Shown: piece after piece, positions 1-8,574 of the stretch
Layout: every line of letters begins with the position of its first letter
Numbering within the stretch: position 1 is the stretch's first letter
Origin: Amoebophrya sp. AT5.2
Lineage: Eukaryota; Sar; Dinophyceae; Syndiniales; Amoebophryaceae
Direction of reading: 5' to 3'
Assembly: GCA_005223375.1 (NCBI GenBank)
Contig: RXOD01004534.1
Span: forward strand, 1 to 20,894
DNA: 20,894 bases
Program-made: the position numbers and the translations under genes
The notes under the pieces: generated by a model
Told to the model about the DNA's origin: nothing
Seen by the model: only the letters and a program-made list of their open reading frames with translations
Database searches by the model: none

Positions 1-1661
1 TTCTGCTCGCCGAACTTGATCGGCTCGGTGTTGCTAAGGTTTTCGCGGTTTTGGCCTTCTCTCTCGCTCTCGCTCGGGGGCGGGGCTCCATCTTGCGGAG
101 CTTGGGTCTCGTCAGTCGCCCCAGGGATAGGCTCGCACAAGAGCTCTCCGACCGAGGGGGGTAAGATGCCTTGCGGCACCTCCTTCGCGCAGCGCGCTAG
201 GTACTTTAGCACCTTCGACGGGCTGCCTTTGGTGAAAGCTGCGCGGTCTTCTAACTTCACGCCGCCACCAGCGACGTGCGGGGGGAATACCTCGCTCCTA
301 ATCCTTCCAAAGGCTTCCTTGCCCTGGCATCCGAAAAGGAAGTGGTCGCACGAGGGGACCACTGGGATTCCGCAGAAGGGGCATTCCATCACTGGGACGG
401 AGCCCGTCTTCTTGTTGCCGTGTTTCACGGAGTCGGAGGCCATCCCAAGCTGGCCGGGAAATGGGCAGCCAAGCCACACCTGAAAGAGCACACGATCGAC
501 CACTGGTGGGATGTATGTCTTTGGTCGATAAGGACCTAGGAGCGCCGCCCTACGCGTCAACTCCGGGTGTGCTGACGACTTCTCATACACCGACACTATT
601 CGGCTGCATAAGACTCGGCGCAAAATCGGCGCTGTCGGGATTTTCTTGTAGAATGTCCTCCCCCGCATTTCTCCTACCGCATGACAGAGGCCCTGCGATG
701 CCATGTAGTCAGCGTAGTCGTTGAACGGGTTGCCCATGTGGCCTGGAGTCCATCTGAACTCGAAGACCACTCCTGGGGTGCAGGACTTTTCTAATTCCTC
801 AAGGCTGCGCACGATCCTAATGACCAGCGGACTGCTTTTGTCATTGAAGGCATCCAGCGCCTGCAGCAACCCACTCGCGTCCACATAAAAGACGAATCTC
901 TGGACTGTCTTAAGGACCATCGGCGATAGGCTGGCCCTCATCTGCTCGCAGTGATGCACAACCGCGAACCCTTCTCCATCGAAAGAGTCTGGGTCTGCCT
1001 CAGGGATTTCGGAGATGACTCCACAACACGACGCCCACTGCGGGGTGGGGACGGGGGCCAATGGATCTGGCGGGAGGTACCACGTCACGCCGCCACCTGA
1101 TCCGCTGCCCGTCTCGGGATCGGCTCCCCCATCTGTCGCCACAGCGATCGCATCGGGGTCCTGTATCTCCTTCCGCGTCTGTTCGCAGTTGATCTTCGTG
1201 ATCTTCTCTCGGGCCTGGTCTACTTCTTCTTGTTTCTTCGTCTGGCTTATGGGTTCAATGCCGTGCCTCTTCGCCATCTTGTCCATGTGCCACACCTCTA
1301 AGCTGACTCCCCTCCAGTACTTCCGACCGAAATCAAGGTCGCGCGCAGCTTCTGTGATCGTCTCGAATTCATCAGAGAGCGCAATGCGGTTCAGCCTGTG
1401 CGTCCACGGCTCCGCGCAGTAGTCCCAGAGGGGGTTTTGCTTGGCCTTCTCGCCATCTTCCCAGGGGTTGCCCTCTTGACCATCTCCCTGGGGGATCTCT
1501 TCTTCGGTCCCGTCCACCTCCGGACCAAGCGGAGGGCCTGCGCCTTCGGGCTGGTCCTGCGGCTGATGCTCCTCGCCAGCTTCGGCGTCCTCCAGTCCTG
1601 GCTCGAGCAGGATAGGCATCGCCTGGCTCTGGGATTGGGACTTGGGCGGGGTCCCCCGCAT
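1..1661 (-). CDS. LINE-type retrotransposon protein fragment: RNase H plus CCHC zinc finger (partial, runs off left edge)
   Basis: On the minus strand one frame stays open from position 1730 to the left edge; the first ATG is at 1661, giving at least 553 codons. Numbered from that ATG, residues 1-90 are a Pro/Glu/Gln-rich linker. An RNase H fold follows: D177-G178, an acidic Glu in GEGF (230) or CEQMRA (239), D261 in FYVDASG, and H308-MGNPFND315-YAD318, which is the usual C-terminal H...D signature. A finger C427-x2-C430-x9-H440-x4-C445 resembles the zinc-binding motif after reverse transcriptase/RNase H in non-LTR retrotransposons. No reverse transcriptase is visible: a TAG at 1731-1733 closes the frame and a plus-strand gene lies just beyond. 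It is either a 5'-truncated LINE copy or a domesticated RNase H gene. The frame being intact over 1.7 kb argues that it is young or selected. RNase H is confident; element status is inference. Confidence 0.75.
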   Translation of the reverse strand, partial: MRGTPPKSQSQSQAMPILLEPGLEDAEAGEEHQPQDQPEGAGPPLGPEVDGTEEEIPQGDGQEGNPWEDGEKAKQNPLWDYCAEPWTHRLNRIALSDEFETITEAARDLDFGRKYWRGVSLEVWHMDKMAKRHGIEPISQTKKQEEVDQAREKITKINCEQTRKEIQDPDAIAVATDGGADPETGSGSGGGVTWYLPPDPLAPVPTPQWASCCGVISEIPEADPDSFDGEGFAVVHHCEQMRASLSPMVLKTVQRFVFYVDASGLLQALDAFNDKSSPLVIRIVRSLEELEKSCTPGVVFEFRWTPGHMGNPFNDYADYMASQGLCHAVGEMRGRTFYKKIPTAPILRRVLCSRIVSVYEKSSAHPELTRRAALLGPYRPKTYIPPVVDRVLFQVWLGCPFPGQLGMASDSVKHGNKKTGSVPVMECPFCGIPVVPSCDHFLFGCQGKEAFGRIRSEVFPPHVAGGGVKLEDRAAFTKGSPSKVLKYLARCAKEVPQGILPPSVGELLCEPIPGATDETQAPQDGAPPPSESEREGQNRENLSNTEPIKFGEQ

Positions 1662-1946
1662 CTCCTCCGATGGGGTGACATATGGAATGTCCCACTCGGA
1701 CTCATAGTTAGAGTTTTCATACTCCCGCGGCTATTCCCTTGTGGAAAGCCATCAGGCATTCTGTCAGCATGAGGCCCATAGGCGTAGGGAGGCCAAGGGT
1801 CGCGCAGACCAGGCGCGTGCTCGCGTTCCTTGGTATGGCTCGGCGGTTTTTGATCCGGATCGCAAACCTGCTCTCTATCTCCTTCTTCACTGCTTGCGTA
1901 AGATACGGAATCACAGCGATAGACAATTGTGATTGAAACAAAAATC

Positions 1947-3269
1947 ATGGCGACCACACAGGCAGCTACAACTTCTCGCTGGACAAAAGCTGCTGCGGCG
2001 GGCCGCCTGACCTCATTCGCGCGCCGAACTGTTTCTCCTGCGTTCTTGCTGGTCCTGCTCCAGGGGCTGCTGCACGATGTGGGGGCGCAGGAGGACTTCA
2101 ATTTTTACAGCCCGATCGACGTGCAGGCGTTGTACACTGCGCATGGCGGCAAAACTTGGCACACCCTCCTAGTCAAGGCCTCCTCGCCCCTCCTTCCGGT
2201 TGGCGGCTCTCCAGATGGCCGTGGCTGGGGTGCGACTTGGGCTGACTACCCAGATTTCACGTGCTGGGCTAACTACCAGCTGAGCACGTGGAAAATCACG
2301 GCCAAATCTGGCACGGAGGCTGTATCCAACATGCTGGCGGTGCGACTGTACAACGTCAACAACATTCTACGGTCCGACCGAGGGGACCACATGAGCCTGT
2401 CCACTTTTGCTTCGAAAGCGGACGCTGATGCCGGCATTCCCAATCTGCATATCGAGGACATTGGGGAAATTAATAGTGCGGACCAAGGCGGCACCCTAAT
2501 CGTCTTGGGCGAAAACCCGGTGCCGGTGTATCGCCTAACGTTGTACAAGGATCCTTCCGTGGTCTCTGAGACCAGGCAGGTGCTTTGCGGCATCCACGCG
2601 TTCGCGCCAGGCCCGGGCATTTTTCTCGCGGAGGGTGTGAAGCTGAACAAGAAGCGGCATATGCTGGGCGCGGAACTCCTGCCGATCGTGAATCAGCAGT
2701 CGTGGCCGGCGGACGCATGGCGGGAGTTGGACTCCGGGGTGCTTCTCCCGGGCGATACTAAGAACGCGACGGCCGGTGGACACTACAAGGGCAAGAACAG
2801 CAGGACCCTAAACGAGGGGTGCTCGCTGCAGCAGCTAACCGTCACGTTGGAATGGCACGACCAGCAGTGGGGGGCGCAAAAGGGCGGCCTCCGCGTGGAT
2901 CTGGTGCGGGCGGGGCCAGCGCCAGCGCCCGCGCCTTCCTTGGCGGGCACGGGGGTGTCGGGGTCTTTCCGCGAGCTGACTTCCAGTTCCGACTCTGATT
3001 CCGAGCATGTGGTTGCTTCCTCCTGGATCGAGTACACTCCGCGTGAACGGAAGAACGAAACCTTTGAGTATCTTCGGGGCCAGGACGACATCGTGACGCA
3101 AGCACTTGGGGGCGACCACATCCGGTTCAGCGCGCGCGTAGGCGACTACAGCCACAAGATCTACCTGCACCGGCTACAGGCACTGGTAAAGTGCGGAAGT
3201 GACGACCGCCGCCGGGCGTCCTCAGCATCCGCAAGCGGGTCCTCATCCTCGGGAGAGATACTGGTGTAG
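1947..3269 (+). CDS. Secreted protein of unknown family, intronless
   Basis: I do not recognise the family. The ATG at 1947 (context aaaATCatgg) gives 440 residues. A basic N-terminus is followed by a hydrophobic stretch at residues 31-42 (PAFLLVLLQGLL) and a likely signal-peptidase site after GA at 46-47, so the product should enter the secretory pathway. The mature part has about four cysteines (in TCWANY, LCGIH, GCSLQ and KCGSD), possible N-glycosylation sites (KNAT, KNET) and many aromatic beta-strand-like stretches. A Pro-Ala linker sits near residue 325, an acidic serine run (SSSDSDSE) near 347, and a serine-rich C-terminus follows. No transmembrane segment after the signal is evident. 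The gene has no visible intron, unlike the genes to its right, and its start lies only 285 bases from the ATG of the minus-strand RNase H frame. An extracellular or vacuolar beta-rich protein is the safest description. Confidence 0.7.
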   Translation: MATTQAATTSRWTKAAAAGRLTSFARRTVSPAFLLVLLQGLLHDVGAQEDFNFYSPIDVQALYTAHGGKTWHTLLVKASSPLLPVGGSPDGRGWGATWADYPDFTCWANYQLSTWKITAKSGTEAVSNMLAVRLYNVNNILRSDRGDHMSLSTFASKADADAGIPNLHIEDIGEINSADQGGTLIVLGENPVPVYRLTLYKDPSVVSETRQVLCGIHAFAPGPGIFLAEGVKLNKKRHMLGAELLPIVNQQSWPADAWRELDSGVLLPGDTKNATAGGHYKGKNSRTLNEGCSLQQLTVTLEWHDQQWGAQKGGLRVDLVRAGPAPAPAPSLAGTGVSGSFRELTSSSDSDSEHVVASSWIEYTPRERKNETFEYLRGQDDIVTQALGGDHIRFSARVGDYSHKIYLHRLQALVKCGSDDRRRASSASASGSSSSGEILV

Positions 3270-4530
3270 TTCTAGTACTTGCGTGATATGCAGCAGGTGC
3301 AGGTCGATGTCGGCGGCGTCGGGGGAATGTAGAGGGGAGAGAGCCGCGAGAGGAGGCGCGGCTGCGGGAGCGGGTCCGAGAGCCGGACAGAACCACGGAA
3401 CAATGGCTAGGACCAGGATATTCAGGTAATAGAGTTGGTAACTGGTAAAGTCCACATGTATAACAAAACTGAATACGTGTAATGTAAACAAAGCGACCGA
3501 GCTAAAGGACGAAAACGATTTAAAGCAAATCGACCGCTGCATAAAGCAGATCCAAAGAAGATCAAAGGAAAAAACCAGAAACCACAAAAAGCAGAAAACC
3601 AAAAACCAAAAAAACAAAAAGAAGGGGCACTTATTAAAGATCCCAGACCAACAAGACAGCAGCAGGACCGAGCTCGCTGCGTGTGTCTGTTTCTCGTCTT
3701 TTCGCTCTGATGATGCTCATGGTACTTCCCCACACCTCCTCATGTCGACTTTATTTTATAGCACTTGTCCCCATTCGACAGGAGCTGTATGATTTAGCAG
3801 GCGTCTGGAGTTTCTCTCTCTCTCATATCGAAGTTGAAACTTTTGATATTGACGCCCGGGCCCAGCTCGGTCATTAGCATCTCCACCCGTTCATGTCAGT
3901 CTCGCGCCCGGTTGGGGCCACTTCGTCGTGGTACTTCCAGCAGCTGACGTTCGCTTTCGTTGCCCTGGCGGCTGCAAAAGTCCTACTTGATCCTGCGCAA
4001 GTGGCGAGCGTGAGAGCTGCAAACCTGTTCCGCCGTTCTGCGCGCGCGGCGGATCACACAGACACAGAATCCAACTTCGGTCATTGAAGTCCAATTGATT
4101 CGTTTCCCAGTGCGACGGACGATCTAAATTTTCTAAATTCCGTGAGTCGTGACGACGTGATAAAGTTCTGGATCAATTCACTCGTGGAACAAGAATATCT
4201 GTGCGACGACACGCCTCGTGAGCCTGCAGAACAGATCATGATCACCAAATAACGGTTCGGTCGTGGATCTACTCGTGAATTAATCGCGATCCCTAATTCA
4301 TTGTTCCGTGATGAGCCCTGATGTAAATCTAAATGTAGAAGTGTAGACTTGCACTTGCTAGAAAGACTAAGAATATACCCTCACCCTCTGATTTTTTTGA
4401 GTGAACTTCAACAACCCATACTTAACTTTTATGTTGCCACGACAGGGAAAGAGGGAAATTCTCTCGGTTCTAGCATAGCTCCGTCGAAGCTAGTAGGAAC
4501 GGCCAAAACCACACAGCAGCCTCGGTCAAA
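3270..4530. other. Intergenic stretch without a convincing gene
   Basis: The 1.26 kb between the secreted-protein gene and the eL20 gene is more A/T-rich than its flanks. Around 3555-3625 it holds a purine/A-rich run built of imperfect ACCAAAAA units. A 64-codon plus-strand frame at 3893-4087 has a hydrophobic stretch (FAFVALAAAKVLL), but nothing supports it as a gene beyond length. The last part should contain the eL20 promoter and 5' UTR; I recognise no TATA box or other element. Confidence 0.5.
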
Positions 4531-5670
4531 ATGGTGAAGAAGACGATGGGAAAGATTGAACAGAACAGCCTGGCTGCTCGCGTTCACCACTACGAGATTG
4601 TCGGCCGCGCCGCCCCGACTCAGAAGAACCCGGTGCCGAAGATCTTCAAGCTTAAGCTCTTCGCCAAGAATGCGGTCATCGCCCGCTCCAAGTTCTGGTA
4701 CCATTATTTCCAGACAGCCTAGAAACATGAATTTAGATTTTTTGCGCCCTCTGCGGGGCCCGGTATCGCATTCATTTCAGCCTGTTACTTCGTGGTTAAA
4801 AGTAAAGAGCGCTCGGATCGATAGCTGACCGTAATGCAAAATTCAAGCGCGGACGGTGATAGCACCACAACGGACCAGCACGTCTCAAGCGTATCTAAAA
4901 AGACTCGCAAATTCCTCATCATGCACTTCACACACGACTTCTTTTCTCCTTAACAGGTACTTCATGAAGAAGATCAACAAGGCGAAGCGTTCCGGGGGTC
5001 AGATCCTGCGCCAGACCGAGCTCTTCGAGCAGAGCCCGACGACCGTCACCAACTACGGCGTGTGGCTGCGCTACGAGTCCCGCACGGACACCCACAACAT
5101 GTACAAGGAATACCGGGACACCACGGTAATATAATTTCTATCAATTATTCCCCTTCTAAAACTATGCTTGTCGAAGCTTCGTTTGTACTACCTCGTGGTC
5201 CCGTGGTTTGCTATTTCTACGGAGGGATCACCTGACTCCGTGTCCTTTCGCGAGAGACGAGATCGATCGAATCAATATTTTTAGAATCGGACGATACTGA
5301 AGCGCATGGATGGGAGATGAAGTCTCTGTCTCAACATATCGAGGATATGTAAAGCCTGCCCGACTCGGAGATATGGAAATAACTGAGTAAAAATGATCCT
5401 CCTGATAATCGCAAAATATAAACACGACAACAGCTGAACGGCGCCATGGGGCAGATGATCTGCGAGATGGCTGGTCGCCACCGTGCGCAGGCTTCCTCGA
5501 TCCAGGTGCTGAAGACCGCCGTGATCCCGCGTTCCGCCATCCGGCGTGGGCACGTCCGCCAGATGCTGCCGCTCAACCTGAAATTCCCGATGGTCCGCAA
5601 GATGCCGCTGATCCCGAAGGGCGAGAAGAAGACCTTCCGCGCCAAGCGCCCGGTCACCTTCGCGCAGTAA
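4531..5670 (+). CDS. RPL18A: Large-subunit ribosomal protein eL20 (L18a), three exons
   Basis: The protein is a structural component of the cytosolic 60S ribosomal subunit. Exons are 4531-4697, 4957-5125 and 5434-5670, giving 190 residues, close to the family norm of about 175-190. The introns are 4698-4956 (gtacca...aacag) and 5126-5433 (gtaata...aacag); both joins restore the family sequence in frame. Diagnostic stretches are [19 protein letters not shown], the join [15 protein letters not shown], then [20 protein letters not shown], and in exon 3 [19 protein letters not shown] and the basic C-terminus [14 protein letters not shown]. The N-terminus has about 18 residues (from MVKKTMGK) before the usual start of homology; a second ATG at 4546 would shorten this. 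The context aaaatggtg favours 4531. This gene fixes the strand and splice style for the window. Confidence 0.96.
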
Positions 5671-6513
5671 TTGAGGGGATTTCTGTGTGTGGGATTTGAA
5701 GATTTGCGGATGCTGCTGAAGAACCGTGTTTGGCCGGAGAGGGGAACTAGTACCGTGTTGGAGCGGTCATAGTACCCATCGAGAAGGAGGAGACTCTATC
5801 GTCGAGTTGTGGGAAGTGCTGTTTTGTGGATCCATAGGAGTCGGGGGTATCGAGTAGTACTCTGTGAGACTAAGTCGAAGTATCAGCACTTACGCACGCA
5901 AAAACCGACTTCGCCCAGCCTGATGCGACCGGACGCGCGCGGCTAAATTGTTGTTGCTTTTATTTGATCCATCAGAGTACTTCTAGCTGCTTTGACCTTC
6001 ATGCGCTTTTCAACATTCGGGGACCTATGAAGATTGGTCAGAGGAGTGGTGCCTCTTGGATACTTCTGGAACACATTTGCTAGTGCTTCCGATGAACAAG
6101 AGCCGAGACTTTCCTTTCAAACACCTCCAGGCGCAGGAGACTGCGCTTGCACGAGGACCGAATCGGGTCGCCCTCGTCCATCGGTCAAAGTGATCCTGTT
6201 CGTGCCGTGTCAGATGATCAGCAGGATCGATGTGCGATCGTACGATCTGCAGTGTCGTGTTTCTTTTCTCGAACAAATTACCCTCACTGTGTAACAGTCT
6301 ATCGAGGATAGTGTCGTGATTGTCAATGTTATCCGCTGCAGGATATGTAAGCATTGTGAAGACCTCTTCAGACTGTGCTATCTATCAAGGGCGAACTTAA
6401 TCTGCCTCCTTTTCGTGCCCGTAGCTGGAGTAACCTCTCGTCGTGTTCCAGTTCCCTGACTCATCTACAAGTACAACAAACACCCCATTATATTGAGTAG
6501 AAGTCAGACAATC
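5671..6513. other. Intergenic stretch, no gene seen
   Basis: About 840 bases between the eL20 stop and the CEP19-like start. The short open frames here (for example 6034-6294) show no recognisable motif and lack the G/C-rich third positions of the real exons. It presumably carries the eL20 3' UTR and the next promoter. Confidence 0.5.
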
Positions 6514-7878
6514 ATGATGAAACTCAAGAAAATTTCGATTCGGTACGACCCGCCGGGGATGCTGATAGAGTGCGAGTGCGTCGCCGGTTCTATGAGACAG
6601 CGCATTCACAAGGACCTTCCCCCAGTGGAAGAAATCACGTCGCTCGAGCTGATCCGCGCCCTCGCGGACCTTATCATCGAGGAGTGCGAAGATGGCCTAC
6701 TGGAGAAACACGAAAAGCGCCTCATCGAACTGCTGGGACGGTTGTATAAAATCGATGTAGTGGCGGCGGCGGAGGAGGAGCCCGAGGACGAGCAGGAGAA
6801 AGATACAATTGAGGAGCAGGACGACGACGAGAAAAATATTTCCGAAGATGCGTGTCGTGTCGAGACCACCGCGGAGCCGACGGACTGGAAAACAGAAGAA
6901 GAAGAGGAAGAAGCAGTAGAGCAAGATGAAGAAGTAGTAGAGCCCCCGACGCCGGCTGCCGTTGGAGCAGAACCCATTTTTCCTGTTGAGCTTCCTTGTC
7001 CGGAAGAAGCTGAAGCAGCACCTCCAGATCCCGGGTATGATCCAGGGGCGACGTTCTCAGCGACGAGCCCGAAGATGATTCCTGAAGACGCTGCCCCCGC
7101 GCAGGATCGTGGTCGTGGGGGTCGTGGGGCTGCGGGGGAGACGATGAGGACGATAGCTGCACCGTCATCTTGCTCGACGCGGTTGTGCACGTCTCGTCTG
7201 TCGTGTGGGGAAGAAGTAAGAGAGTCCCCGACGCCGGCTGCTGGTGGAGCAGAGCCCCCGACGCCCATGCTGGGGGACCGGAAGAAGCGGGAAGATGATG
7301 ACGATGAAGCAGCACCGACTAGTACAACATCCTTCCCGCTCGGCACGCGGTGCGTCTGCGTCGGTCTCAGACCCGGGCGCGACAAGAAAGAGCCGGTAGG
7401 CTCAAGAAGACGTGCTGTCGAATTGCAATTGCTGAACGGGATGCTCGGCACGATCAGTGCGGTGTACCCTCCTCATGAAGACCCCCGCTCCGGAGAAAGA
7501 ACCCCTCCTCCGAGCATGTACCTGGTGTCCTTTGACTGCGGCCTGCAGCTGCCGGTGAACCCCGAAGACCTGTTGCAGGTTTTGAACGACGGGTTCCCCT
7601 TCAAAGCTGGACTCCTAAAAGCCGGGACGTTCGTGGTGGTTTGTGGCTTGGAGAACCACGAGACCTTGAACGGGACGACGGGACGAATCACAGGTGTCTG
7701 GACGAATTACGAAAGTTTTCGGTACGAGGTGGAGTGTCAGGACACGGGGCGGTGGTTTCGCGTGAGGCCGGAGAAGGTGCTGGCGGCGCTTCCTTTGGTG
7801 GAGGGGGCAGAAATTCCGTCCGCTTTGGTGGAGGCGGTCCGGAAAGAGCGGCACGAGGCGGAAGAGGCGCTGCGCTAG
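6514..7878 (+). CDS. CEP19-like domain protein with acidic linker and SH3-like repeats
   Basis: The first ATG in frame is 6514 (a second at 6517), giving 454 residues. Residues 1-80 match the pattern of CEP19, a centrosomal/basal-body protein: KKISIRYDPPGMLIECE, then GSMRQRI and a helical LxxLIIEE...LLEKHEKRLIELLGRLY. In animals CEP19 acts at the ciliary base with CEP350/FGFR1OP and RABL2; a flagellar role here is inference. Residues about 83-150 are highly acidic. A Pro/Ala linker follows, with PTPAAVGAEP near 148 repeated as PTPAAGGAEP near 245. The C-terminal part carries two SH3-like beta repeats (about 274-359 and 369-429), each with a hydrophobic strand, LNG-G-x-x-G/T-x-I and a later YxV strand. 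CEP19 proteins known to me are about 160 residues, so the repeats are an addition. The frame ends at TAG 7876-7878, but a third repeat continues beyond it. Confidence 0.65.
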   Translation: MMKLKKISIRYDPPGMLIECECVAGSMRQRIHKDLPPVEEITSLELIRALADLIIEECEDGLLEKHEKRLIELLGRLYKIDVVAAAEEEPEDEQEKDTIEEQDDDEKNISEDACRVETTAEPTDWKTEEEEEEAVEQDEEVVEPPTPAAVGAEPIFPVELPCPEEAEAAPPDPGYDPGATFSATSPKMIPEDAAPAQDRGRGGRGAAGETMRTIAAPSSCSTRLCTSRLSCGEEVRESPTPAAGGAEPPTPMLGDRKKREDDDDEAAPTSTTSFPLGTRCVCVGLRPGRDKKEPVGSRRRAVELQLLNGMLGTISAVYPPHEDPRSGERTPPPSMYLVSFDCGLQLPVNPEDLLQVLNDGFPFKAGLLKAGTFVVVCGLENHETLNGTTGRITGVWTNYESFRYEVECQDTGRWFRVRPEKVLAALPLVEGAEIPSALVEAVRKERHEAEEALR

Positions 7879-8211
7879 CTTACAGCGAAGGCGGGGACCA
7901 CTAAAGAGGAAAAGCAGCGGGGACGAGCTGAGTGTCGGAGTGAGATTACCGTCGGGTCCGTGGTGGAGCTGGTGAACCTGAACAAGATGCCGGCTTTGAA
8001 CGGCCACTACGGGACGGTTAGAGCTATCGATACCGAGCAGAGGCGGTACGACCTCGACATCTGTATGCGGGACATCATGATTGCGGGGAGGGCAAAAGGT
8101 GGGGAGAAGCACTGGCGCGCGAGAGTAAAGGCGAACAAAGTGCGGCTGGCAAGGCGTGAGGGGGAACATGAACTGGAACAGCGTCAGAGGGCGCTTTTTG
8201 GGAACTCATGA
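7879..8211 (+). pseudogene. In-frame continuation after TAG: third SH3-like repeat
   Basis: Directly after the TAG at 7876-7878 the same frame stays open for 110 codons to a TGA at 8209-8211. It contains VGSVVELVNLNKMPALNGHY, then GTVRAIDTEQRRYDLD, clearly a third copy of the SH3-like LNG...GTV repeat seen twice upstream, and ends in a charged helix. So the TAG either is a nonsense mutation or sequence error, is removed by a short in-frame intron, or is read through. GT...TAG pairs exist nearby (for example gtccgg at 7837 to the TAG itself, 42 bases and a multiple of three), but none is convincing. It has no good start codon of its own before the repeat. Confidence 0.6.
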
Positions 8212-8574
8212 CGGCGCCAAGGGAAGATGTTGACCCTGTGGCTATGTAAGCAACCCTGTGTGTTGCGAACAGAAGAACTGACGATGTCAATGTCTGCGGA
8301 CCAAGGACGGAACGGCACTACACACGGAGAACGAAAAAACGGAGTCACCTTGTTGCTGGGCGACACAGAAGATGCACTACCTCTCATGAACTGGACTGCA
8401 GTGAGTTCAGCACTACTTGATATGCTTGATCTAAGCTTGCCTTTTTTCCTTCTTGACGAGCCATGTTTGTAGTTTCTCTGTCATAGGCATAGTGATAGCT
8501 CATTGGTTGCTGCAGCTGCACTATCTAACACTATATTGGTCGCGGTGAGGCGTCTTCCCTCTTTTCTCCGAACG
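8212..8574. other. Intergenic stretch before the large secreted-protein gene
   Basis: About 360 bases with no recognised motif. The downstream frame is open back to 8503, but the first ATG in it is at 8575. Confidence 0.4.

Noticed and set aside
1..483. Plus-strand frame at the left edge (155 codons)
   Set aside because: It is the complement of the RNase H/zinc-finger frame, which has recognisable motifs.
1391..2101. 236-codon minus-strand frame between the first two genes
   Set aside because: It overlaps both the RNase H frame and the signal-peptide start in other frames; Arg/Pro-rich and without domain features.
6606..7451. 281-codon minus-strand frame, serine-rich
   Set aside because: It is the antisense of the acidic and Pro/Ala-rich part of the CEP19-like gene; its Ser/Ala bias follows from that and it has no motif.
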